From the NCBI GenBank assembly GCA_030374805.1, contig JARGSG010000227.1, positions 248,001 through 312,000 on the forward strand: a stretch of 64,000 nucleotides of DNA. Direction: 5' to 3'. The notes below the pieces were generated by a model. That model had not been told where the DNA came from, made no database searches, and was given only the letters and a program-made list of their open reading frames with translations. Source of the DNA: Gracilaria gracilis (lineage: Eukaryota; Rhodophyta; Florideophyceae; Gracilariales; Gracilariaceae). The position numbers and the translations under genes are program-made. Below are positions 43,657 to 51,829 of this stretch, piece by piece (position 1 is the first letter of the stretch; each line of letters starts with the position of its first letter).

Positions 43657-46600
43657 TTGTCTACGTTGACCTGCTCATCTGGCCTTCACGTAGTTGAACT
43701 TTTCCAACACAGAATAATGGCGCCAGAAGTTACCACCCATCATCGGAACGATGGAATATCCATCATTACGTTTAAGAACCCACCGGTAAACGCACTTTCG
43801 TCAGTCATGCAAAGTAAACTGTCTGAGGCTATGGCAATGACGATGAATCGCGCATCCACAAAAGCTGTAGTAATTACGGCCACGGGATCCATGACTTTCT
43901 TCTCTCCAGGTGCAGATATATCGGAATTTGCTTCTGCATCAACAGACCAGAGTTTGTTCACACCCGAGACCTCTCGTTGCTATTCGCTTGCTGAGGATGG
44001 ACAGAAGCCTGTCATTGCAGCAATTGATGGTATATGCTTTGGTGGGGGGTTGGAGCTCGTTCTATGCTGCTCTGCGCGAGTTGCTTCGCCTAAGAGTTCT
44101 TTCTCCTTACCAGAGTTGAAGCTTGGAATTATTCCTGGCCTTGGTGGAACTCAGAGGTTGCCAAGGCTTGTAGGTTTTGAGAGGGCAGTTTCGATGATGT
44201 TGCTCAGTACTGTTATTAACGCGCGAGAAGCAAAGTCTACGGGAATGATTGACGTCATCGCCGAAGACCATGTTGCTGCTGCTGTTGGCCTTGCCGCCAA
44301 GATGATCAGCGGTGTGTTTCCACGCTTGTGTACAATCGATCGTAGCGATAGACTGGAACACGAAGCCAAGTGCGTCAAGATTGCGGAGACATTAAGCGCT
44401 AAAATGATCCCAAGACTTTCACGCCAAGGGCATCTTGCACAGTATCAAGCGCTCATTGATGTTGCATTGTACGGTGTACGTCATGGAGGTCGAAAGGGTT
44501 TGCTGGAGGAAGCCAGAGTATTTATGAGCTTGGTTACATCTCCGCAATGCCTTGGTCTAGTTCACTCTTTCTTTGCCACAAGAGGAACCACCAAATTCAG
44601 CGTACCGAATGATCCGGACCCTGATCACGAAGGGGACTCAGCAAAGTCTGTCGGGGTCATTGGCGGTGGTTTCATGGGTGCTGGAATTGCAGCTGCGATG
44701 CTACTCGTTGACATTCCTGTTGTTGTCAAGGAACTGAACGAGAATCTCGCACAAGCGGCCAAGAGGAGAGTGGAGAAGAATCTTGGGAAGCGCCAGTCCA
44801 AAATTTCTCTTCTTACCGTAACAACAGAATACTCACATCTCGCAAACGTCGACATAGTCATCGAAGCGGCTTTGGAGAATCCCGTGTTGAAACAAAAGAT
44901 TTTCGGAGAGCTTCAGGCTGCCTGCAGGGAAGACTGCATACTTGCGACAAACACTTCCACCATCAATCTTGATCTCATCGGAATGGGTGCACCTAAGGCA
45001 CACAAAGAAGGGCGCATCATCGGTGCCCACTTTTTTTCTCCAGCCCATAAAATGCCGTTGCTTGAGATTGTCCGTTCAGAATCTACTAACCCGAAGGTTA
45101 TTAAGGATGTTGTTGCTCTGAGCAAGAAGGCGAAGAAAACACCTGTGTTGGTAGGCAACTGTCCCGGTTTCGCAGTGAATCGTATGTATTTCCCGCAGAG
45201 TATGGTCGCGAGCTTTTTGGTCGTAGAATTGGGCATCGACCCATATCGAATCGATCGTGCCTTGGAAACGTTCGGAATACCGATGGGCCCATTCCGAGTT
45301 TTAGATCTGGTAGGACTTGACATCGGAGTTGCGGTGGGGGGCGTGTTTGAAGCTTCTTATGCGGACAGAGCGGTGAGCACCAGTTCACTGGTGATGAATT
45401 TGCTGGCGGCAGGGCGTAAGGGACAAAAATCAGGAGTTGGGGTCTACAGCTACAGGCCGGGAGCTAAAATGGGGGTTCCTGATCCAAGTGGAATGGCGCC
45501 ATTCTTGAAAGAAGCACGTAGTAAGCTCGACACGAGCTACATTGAAAGGATACGTAGAAAAGCAGGAAGTTTCTCAGACGAAGACATTGTGGACATGATA
45601 TTACTTCCATGCGTGAACGAAGGTTGTCGGATTTTGGCAGAGGGAGTAGCGGTGTCCACTTCTGATTTAGATGTATGCTCTATCATGGGCATGGCCTTCC
45701 CTGCCTTCAAAGGTGGACTAATGTATTGGGCTCAGAAGAAGTTCGGAGGGTCTCTTGGAGTGAAGAAGAGACTTGAAATGTTTTTCGAGCTTTCAGATGG
45801 TTTCCCGCTCTTCAAGCCATCTTTTGCCCTTCAAAGATCAGGAATAGCCGTTATGCCCATAGGGCGTGTTCCAAACCCAGTTCTCTTCTCAGGAATGCCT
45901 GATGACATTGTCATTGTTTCCGCATATCGCACAGCCGTTGGACGTGCTGGGAGAGGCGGCTTCAAAGATACGCTACCCGATGACCTTCTTGCTCCTTTAC
46001 TGAAGCGGATTCTAAAAGAAACTGGTACAGGAATGGACGAAGTAGGAGACATAATCACTGGAACTACTCTGCAGCGGGGTGATACGGGCGTTGTTCAACT
46101 CCGCGTGGCGGGAATGATTGCTGGGCTTTCAGAAACTGTCCCGGTTAAGACTGTCAACCGACTTTGCTCATCCGGATTGCAAGCTATTGTTGATGCTGCG
46201 GCAGCAATACAAGCTGGTCACTACGACATTGCTATTGCAGGTGGTATAGAAAGCATGAGCATGGCATCTATGAGAAACACCGAACTACGACCGAATCCAA
46301 AAGTTCGGAGAAGAGCAGAAGCAGCCAGCTGCTATCTAACAATGGGAGAAACGTCTGAGAATGTTGCCGAGCATTTCGGAATTTCGCGTGAGAAACAAGA
46401 TAGACTCGCCGTTTGCAGTCATGCCCGAGCATCTTTAGCGAAGCTTTCCAGACGGCAGCGCCATGAGATTGTACCTATCAAAACTCGAGTGAAGGTCGTA
46501 GATAAAGTGACCAAGAAAGTAACTGGTGTGAGGGACATTACCGTTGATGCAGATGAAGGTGTAAGGTTGGGCGTCACTATGTCTATGCTTGCGAAGTTAC

Positions 46601-47109
46601 CGGCTGTTTTCAGAAAGGGCGGAAGCACAACGCCAGGAAACTCATCACAACTTAGTGATGGGGCTGCACTTGTCATGCTGATGAAACGTTCTGAGGCAGA
46701 GGCAAGGAATCTGGAACCGTTGGCATCTTTGAAAGCCTTTAGCGTTGTCGGCGTTGATCCCGCTATTATGGGTATTGGTCCAGCGATTGCAATACCTGCT
46801 GTTCTGCAGAAGGCCGGATTGGGCCTACATGACATTGACCTCTTTGAAATCAATGAAGCGTTTGGTTCGCAAGCTGATTACTGTATTGAGAAGTTAGGTT
46901 TGAACAGAGATATCGTTAACGTCATGGGAGGCGCCATTGCGATAGGTCATCCACTGGGAATGACCGGAGCTCGCTTAACGGTGTCTATCATACACGAACT
47001 TCGGCGAAGACAAGGGCGATATGGTCTCGTTTCCATGTGTATAGGTTCTGGGATGGGAGCTGCAGCCATCTACGAGATTAACCGAACCACGAATTCATCG
47101 AAATTGTAA
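43657..47109 (+). CDS. Peroxisomal enoyl-CoA hydratase / hydroxyacyl-CoA dehydrogenase / thiolase fusion
   Basis: One uninterrupted chain of 1150 residues with three enzymes of beta-oxidation. Residues 20-230 are an enoyl-CoA hydratase (GGGLELVLCC with E133, LPELKLGIIPGLGGTQRLPR with E153). A 3-hydroxyacyl-CoA dehydrogenase begins near 330 with the NAD loop VGVIGGGFMGAGI and has GAHFFSPAHKMPLLEIV with catalytic H458. A full thiolase starts near 749 (VIVSAYRTAVGRAGRGG): nucleophile C837 in NRLCSSGLQ, NEAFGSQ, H1098 in GHPLGMTGAR and C1128 in MCIGSGMG. The chain ends in SKL, a type 1 peroxisomal signal. Multifunctional hydratase-dehydrogenases are common, but thiolase is normally a separate protein; having all three on one chain with PTS1 is unusual. 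It would shorten acyl-CoA from 2-enoyl-CoA to acetyl-CoA. An ATG at 43717 is an alternative start closer to the hydratase. Confidence 0.95.
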   Translation: MSTLTCSSGLHVVELFQHRIMAPEVTTHHRNDGISIITFKNPPVNALSSVMQSKLSEAMAMTMNRASTKAVVITATGSMTFFSPGADISEFASASTDQSLFTPETSRCYSLAEDGQKPVIAAIDGICFGGGLELVLCCSARVASPKSSFSLPELKLGIIPGLGGTQRLPRLVGFERAVSMMLLSTVINAREAKSTGMIDVIAEDHVAAAVGLAAKMISGVFPRLCTIDRSDRLEHEAKCVKIAETLSAKMIPRLSRQGHLAQYQALIDVALYGVRHGGRKGLLEEARVFMSLVTSPQCLGLVHSFFATRGTTKFSVPNDPDPDHEGDSAKSVGVIGGGFMGAGIAAAMLLVDIPVVVKELNENLAQAAKRRVEKNLGKRQSKISLLTVTTEYSHLANVDIVIEAALENPVLKQKIFGELQAACREDCILATNTSTINLDLIGMGAPKAHKEGRIIGAHFFSPAHKMPLLEIVRSESTNPKVIKDVVALSKKAKKTPVLVGNCPGFAVNRMYFPQSMVASFLVVELGIDPYRIDRALETFGIPMGPFRVLDLVGLDIGVAVGGVFEASYADRAVSTSSLVMNLLAAGRKGQKSGVGVYSYRPGAKMGVPDPSGMAPFLKEARSKLDTSYIERIRRKAGSFSDEDIVDMILLPCVNEGCRILAEGVAVSTSDLDVCSIMGMAFPAFKGGLMYWAQKKFGGSLGVKKRLEMFFELSDGFPLFKPSFALQRSGIAVMPIGRVPNPVLFSGMPDDIVIVSAYRTAVGRAGRGGFKDTLPDDLLAPLLKRILKETGTGMDEVGDIITGTTLQRGDTGVVQLRVAGMIAGLSETVPVKTVNRLCSSGLQAIVDAAAAIQAGHYDIAIAGGIESMSMASMRNTELRPNPKVRRRAEAASCYLTMGETSENVAEHFGISREKQDRLAVCSHARASLAKLSRRQRHEIVPIKTRVKVVDKVTKKVTGVRDITVDADEGVRLGVTMSMLAKLPAVFRKGGSTTPGNSSQLSDGAALVMLMKRSEAEARNLEPLASLKAFSVVGVDPAIMGIGPAIAIPAVLQKAGLGLHDIDLFEINEAFGSQADYCIEKLGLNRDIVNVMGGAIAIGHPLGMTGARLTVSIIHELRRRQGRYGLVSMCIGSGMGAAAIYEINRTTNSSKL

Positions 47110-47140
47110 AGCGTGAGGGTATGAAGTACACGTACCAACG

Positions 47141-47176
47141 GTACAGGTGAACACTGTTATTAGTGTTTACCTGTAC
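47141..47176. promoter_or_regulatory. 15-bp stem-loop just after the beta-oxidation fusion gene
   Basis: GTACAGGTGAACACT pairs with AGTGTTTACCTGTAC with one G-T pair, around a 6-nt loop (GTTATT), starting 32 bp after the stop codon. It would fold in the 3' UTR and may affect 3' end formation or stability (inference). Confidence 0.6.
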
Positions 47177-47812
47177 CTAAATATGTGCTGTATGGAATGA
47201 GATGGAGGTTTCTTTCTTCTTCAATTCGCTATTCATTTCGAAGTAGCTGGAGAACTATTGCTTTACCATTTCAAAAAGAAACGTTTGTTTACTGCACTCT
47301 CTCCTTCTTCCTTCGCAACAGGGCCTTATGAGCTCTTGGCTTCAGTAGACGGCGATGCCGAGAAATGAAAAACGGCTCAAGCAGTGTTGGAAGAACAACC
47401 CAGAAGAAGAACACGAATATGATAATCAACTATACAAGATATTAATGATGGTGGTGTGGACTCCAACGGAGGCCCAGATCCTTATTGTAATATCGGGACT
47501 ACAGTAAAGAAGAAGAAGAAATGAAGTTCTTCTCTCTTTCACAAGTACATCAGTTCAATTACTGCTTTTCTCTGTCTCTCTTTCTCTCATTATGATGACA
47601 CAAGCCTATACATAGTAATGCGGATTGCTTGTGTTGAACACAGAGTTCTCTCACAAGAAAGGATATTATATGTTCAGGCCATTTCTTAATAAAACAATTG
47701 AGCCTTGTCGTTCACGAAGAGGAGACAGGCCTATATATTCGTGACATAGTTCTCTTCGAGCACCTTTAAACACAGCGTTCCACCTCGTTTGAGATACCCA
47801 GCCGGCTCAATG

Positions 47813-47841
47813 GAGAGCGTTTCTGTTCAAGAAACGCTCTC
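47813..47841. repeat. Small perfect inverted repeat
   Basis: GAGAGCGTTTC and GAAACGCTCTC are perfect complements separated by 7 nt. It is intergenic; no role can be assigned. Confidence 0.6.
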
Positions 47842-48186
47842 TTACGCTCTCACATTTGGTACGCGTAGATACCATTGCAAATCAGCTTCAAGGTCACTTT
47901 CTATTGTTTTCCGCAAGGAATAATAACTTCCAAGGCAATTAATACCTTGGAAGAGTTGCTGGTCTTCGACCTCGGCAACAGTATTATATACAACTTGTAT
48001 CCAGTTCTGCACATGTTCGCCATAAACAAGAAACCAGTTATATATTGGTGTACTTTTAAAAACCTCATCGTTCCGCATGGTTTTCGATCAGGATAAAATT
48101 AACAGGGAGATCAGTACCTTCCTCGCGCTGCTCATAGCACATTGTCTTAATTACTATTTTCTCATTCTGGCAGCCCTAACACTTAA

Positions 48187-49146
48187 ATGCGAAGATACCC
48201 GGTTCAACTACATTTGCCAAGGCAAACGATGTTGAACTTCTACCACGCCCTCTACCCTTGTAGTGCATATATTGGGAAACTGGACATGCTTTTCGCCAGT
48301 GGCGAAAGCCCTCCTCCCCGAGGCTCTTTCTACGAGACAATATATCCGTCACCAAAGTGCGCGTGGTTCACATATCCTTATTTTGACCGGCTCGCTCGTT
48401 TCCGGTGCAGGGAAACTCGCAAGTGTCAAGTTTCCACCCCATATATGACTCATCCTGGGAAGAATGCCAAAAGCCTGTCGAAACCATCAGTTATTTTTAT
48501 TACCCCTAATAACGTTTGTCAGAACATCGAGGCAGCTGTGCAACTAGTGAAAACTGTCCTGACTGGAGGAACATCTTTAGTACAGGTGCGAGATATGAAC
48601 AGTACCCCATCGCAAGTAAAACGGCTGATCCGAGCCCTCCTGACTGGAGGCGTCCCTGCACCAAAAATAGCGGTAAACGGTATGAATCCAAACGAGGTAA
48701 TGGCTGTTAACTGCCGTCTCGGAGTCCATATCAAAGAAAAGGATATTCTAAAGCTTCTCCCCGTAGCAAAAGAGGTTATGCCACCGAGTGGTATCATTGG
48801 ATGTGCCGTTCATTCAATGCAGGCAGCAAAACAAGTGGTAGGTATTCATGAACCATCTTACCTTCAGGTTGGTACCATGTACCCCACCCAAAGCCACCCT
48901 GGAAAGATACCTGAAGGACCTGGACTTGTAGCACAGATTCGAAATGTCGTTGGATCCACGACGCTTATCGGAGTTGGCGGTATACATGAAGAAAACATAG
49001 TCTCGGTCTTCGAACATGGTGCAGATGGAATCGCGGTCATCACCCAACTTTCCAAAGCCCATGACCCACAAACGAAAGCGGCTTCGCTCTTAAAATTGTG
49101 CGAAGCTGCCTACGAAGCCAAGGGGAGAGGACAAGGTCACAAATGA
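48187..49146 (+). CDS. Thiamine-phosphate-synthase-like (ThiE/TenI family) protein
   Basis: 319 residues, no intron. The C-terminal 220 residues form a TIM barrel of the ThiE/TenI family: GGTSLVQVRDM (strand 2), GVHIKEKD where ThiE usually has GVHLGQxD, IIGCAVHS, YLQVGTMYPTQSHPGK and the phosphate-binding VGGIHEENI and GADGIAVI. ThiE joins the pyrimidine and thiazole precursors of thiamine. The first 85 residues are not conserved and may be a plastid transit sequence, or translation may begin at the ATG 48445 (MTHPGKNAKSL). Because the metal/pyrimidine motif differs from the common form, a paralogue with another substrate is possible. The stop lies 9 bp from the stop of the convergent YIPF6-like gene. 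Confidence 0.75.
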   Translation: MRRYPVQLHLPRQTMLNFYHALYPCSAYIGKLDMLFASGESPPPRGSFYETIYPSPKCAWFTYPYFDRLARFRCRETRKCQVSTPYMTHPGKNAKSLSKPSVIFITPNNVCQNIEAAVQLVKTVLTGGTSLVQVRDMNSTPSQVKRLIRALLTGGVPAPKIAVNGMNPNEVMAVNCRLGVHIKEKDILKLLPVAKEVMPPSGIIGCAVHSMQAAKQVVGIHEPSYLQVGTMYPTQSHPGKIPEGPGLVAQIRNVVGSTTLIGVGGIHEENIVSVFEHGADGIAVITQLSKAHDPQTKAASLLKLCEAAYEAKGRGQGHK

Positions 49147-49155
49147 TAGCTACAT

Positions 49156-50226
49156 TTAAAGCACACGATCTCGTACATTGAGATAATCATCTCGCAAAAG
49201 CATGCGACTTCCTTCAGAAACGGGTGCAGCAGTTCCATTACTCGGGAGAGTTCCTTCCGCGACGGCTGCATGTGGGACAGATCCACGTTGGAAACCAATT
49301 AGCACAATCCACGCGAGAGAGAGATAGAAAAGAACCACGGGGTACAAGGCCAACAACTTTCGACCTTCTGGGAATCTGGCGTCAGTCATGAAACTAGAGG
49401 AGGCTGCCGCGGGTATAAAAGAAAGAGGAGAAAACGTCGTCGTACTGGTTAGACATTTGTTTGCTGTCGCGGTGAGCATTGTGCGCAGACAAGAATACAA
49501 GCCTTACCCCATATTGACCAGAGAAGCGATACAATAACTGACACAAAGCGAAATATTACTGCTAGGTCGTTCTTGACAAATGAGTTAATTATCCAACAAG
49601 CAACGGCACTGAGAAGAATGGGAAAGATACAGTATCCCAGAAGACAAACGCTTTGAAAGAAAGAGCTGCAAGGCAAGAAGATGGTTGCCGTTAGTAATCT
49701 CGCAGACGAAACGCAATTTGATATTAGAGAGCATCACATACAGTCTTCCGCCTAAAAGTTGTCCATTGACGGTAATGACAGCAGCACCGACCCAGACTAT
49801 AACAAATATGACTGAGAAAACAACTGAAGCTTGGTCGTGTGCGGTAATGCTGAGCATAACAGCTAAGGACATGCACAGGAAGAAGGGGCCCCACAGATCC
49901 CAATCGCGAAGTTCCGCACGCTTCTCACTCTAAAACGATAATTAGTCAGTAACCAACATTGTTCGACTATTGTTTTGGTAGAAGTAATGAAATGAATATC
50001 CTTACGGAGCTTATTGATGGAATCATAACCATCAGAAGGCGTCGTCCGACCTATGTTGAGCCGTTTCGCAAGTAGCGCGTAGCGAGTTAGAAATGGTGGT
50101 GGATATCGGTTTGCACGTTTGGTGTGGCGGAAAGTATACACGTACGAGTCGCAGATCGCGAAAAATGGTTTCTGATACGGGTTCCTCGATGGTATTCTCG
50201 CCGAATTGTTGCGCTAAATCGGCCAT
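49156..50226 (-). CDS. YIPF6-like Golgi membrane protein (Yip1 domain), five exons
   Basis: Spliced as complement(join(49156..49403, 49508..49665, 49742..49929, 50006..50050, 50146..50226)), 239 residues. The four introns are 95, 76, 76 and 104 nt with GT donors (GTACGT, GTAAGG, GTATGT, GTAAGG) and AG acceptors. Exon 2 is only 45 nt (VGRRLLMVMIPSISS). Spliced exons give RDLRLVGRRLLMV, then RDWDLWGPFFLCMSLAVML, the junction LLGGRLSFFQSVCLLGYC, and RFPEGRKLLALYPVVLFYLS, which follow the order of animal YIPF6. About five membrane helices are visible after a polar N-terminus. Yip1-domain proteins bind Rab GTPases in ER-Golgi traffic. Four introns in a 720-nt coding sequence contrast with the intronless neighbours. 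Junctions were chosen by hand from frame and family match. Confidence 0.87.
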
Positions 50227-50982
50227 GGTGAAGATTGGAAAGATATAAGATAAACAATCGAACTGTCGGCGGTGAAAACTGTAGTGAGAAAGGTGTGCTG
50301 GAGAAGCCGGCGGGTACTTGTGAAGTAACTTATGCTGAGCTGTCAGAAACGTTGGTCGTGCTCAAGAGGAGAACAATTGACGTGAGAGAAGTGAAGACAC
50401 TACAAAGGCATCTTGGACGGAGGAACTGTTGATGCGGTTCAGCATTGCCGACAGGATGCCACACAAGCCGCCTTGTGTGACATGGTCCCGAGTGGCGACG
50501 TGACCGACCAAACGCACATTGACAGTGGCAGTTACTCCTTAAAGTTTGTTGTACACGTGCCGGTATCAAGGGTAGAGAATGTGGAACGTCGTTCGTTCCC
50601 GCAACATCACCAAGCGGCAGATATTCAACATGTTTTGCGGTGCCAAGGAGCCACTCATTGCACAACTGACGGATGCATCGCTCGCGATGATTGGCCACCG
50701 AAACGCCATGGCGCTCCTCGGCGGCCGTTCCGCGATGAATCTGCATCACCAATGTCGCCGTACTTGATGGTGCGCGTTTTCTGTCGACTTTGGCATCCGA
50801 ACTCTTCCACACTTTGATCCGCTTTGGACAAATCCGACGTGCTTCCACACCTCTCTAGTGTGTCATTCGTACCGGCGACTGCAGTGACCACCTCAGCCTT
50901 TTTCGTCTGAAGGCTCAGTCACTAACTGCTTGAAAACTCCATAGTACTAGCGTGAACTTCTTCTCCCACTCGTTCAAACACA
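50227..50982. promoter_or_regulatory. Divergent intergenic region, YIPF6-like / fibrillin
   Basis: 756 bp. It contains several open frames on both strands, none with a recognised domain. A plus frame at 50235-50432 (65 codons, with KRRTIDVREVKTLQRHLG) is the most protein-like; a minus frame at 50655-50891 contains KTRTIKYGDIGDA. Either could be an exon of a small gene, but no structure could be built. Confidence 0.35.
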
Positions 50983-51624
50983 ATGGCATTCGCCTCGCCA
51001 ACGCCTTTACCATTCACAGCAAACCATCGCGCCACCCCGCAAGTTTCGCCCCGGCGTGTATCACGTCCAAGCGTCGCTCAAATCAGAATGAACGTTCAAG
51101 TACCAAGCGCATTCAAACAAACCCTCCTAGATCTGGTACAACCTCTCAACTTCGGACGCGCAGTAGCGAAAGACCCCGTCAAACAGCAGGAAATCGAAGA
51201 CTTGGCACGACAAGTAGAGGCCACAAACCCTTCTCTCAGTCCTGGTACAGACCCGAATTTGTCAGGAGTGTGGGACATGATTTACACAACGTCGAAGAGC
51301 ATTCTGGCTGTCGATAATCCCGCTTTTCTACAAAGTTCCCGTATTGTACAGGAAATCAACGCTGAGGAACTGAAGGGAAGTAACGCTGAAACGTTCAAGT
51401 TTGGGCCTTTGCAGTTTGTCAACGCTGTCAATTTTGAGCTCTCTGCAGCCTCACCAACCAAGTTTGATGTCAACTTTGTCCAGTTTATCGTGTTCAATTT
51501 GCTAAGATTTAACGTGAGGGAAAATAAGCGCTTCACTGGCTGGCTGCAAGTCACATACCTTGATGAAAACCTTCGCATTTCTAGAGGAAATCGAGGTAAC
51601 CTTTTCATCCTCGTTAAGAAATGA
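50983..51624 (+). CDS. Plastid lipid-associated protein (fibrillin/PAP)
   Basis: 213 residues, intronless. The first 35 residues are a typical plastid transit peptide (MAFASPTPLPF, SPRRVSRPSVAQIRM), rich in S, R, A and P with little acid. The mature part shows the PAP/fibrillin barrel: FKQTLLDLVQPLNFG, NLSGVWDMIYTTSKSIL (the conserved L-x-G-x-W-x-L-x-Y-T segment), SSRIVQEINAE, FGPLQFVNAVNFEL and, at the end, GWLQVTYLDENLRISRGNRG, the conserved DxxxRISRGxxGxxFVL block. Fibrillins bind lipids in plastoglobules and thylakoids and are linked to photoprotection. The gene ends about 205 bp from the end of the convergent kinase gene. Confidence 0.93.
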   Translation: MAFASPTPLPFTANHRATPQVSPRRVSRPSVAQIRMNVQVPSAFKQTLLDLVQPLNFGRAVAKDPVKQQEIEDLARQVEATNPSLSPGTDPNLSGVWDMIYTTSKSILAVDNPAFLQSSRIVQEINAEELKGSNAETFKFGPLQFVNAVNFELSAASPTKFDVNFVQFIVFNLLRFNVRENKRFTGWLQVTYLDENLRISRGNRGNLFILVKK

Positions 51625-51829
51625 CGCACCAAATAGTTTAGACAATGAATCAAGTTACAATAGGACGTAGATAAAGACCCTGATGTACATCACGTTGAGT
51701 TCTAAGTCAAAAGGGATTGTTTGGAGCTAAGCTCCCAGGCAATATCCCGCGGTATGGTATCATAAAAGAAACTTGGTATGTTTTCGAAACAAAGTTGTGC
51801 CTCTAGATACGCATTTTCTATAGCTCTAC

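Larger units (their letters stand above)
47110..48186. other. Intergenic region with two stem-loops
   Basis: 1.08 kb with no convincing gene; a 78-codon minus frame at 47842-48078 has no recognised domain. Two hairpins (47141-47176, 47813-47841) are listed separately. Confidence 0.5.

Noticed and set aside
47842-48096. Overlapping small frames on both strands.
   Set aside because: Neither has a recognised domain; they are antisense to each other and A/T-rich like the surrounding spacer.
50227-50982. A histone-fold-like small gene (KTRTIKYGDIGDA on minus, KRRTIDVREVK on plus).
   Set aside because: Each motif is short and isolated, neither has a supporting upstream helix or an ATG with a workable exon structure.
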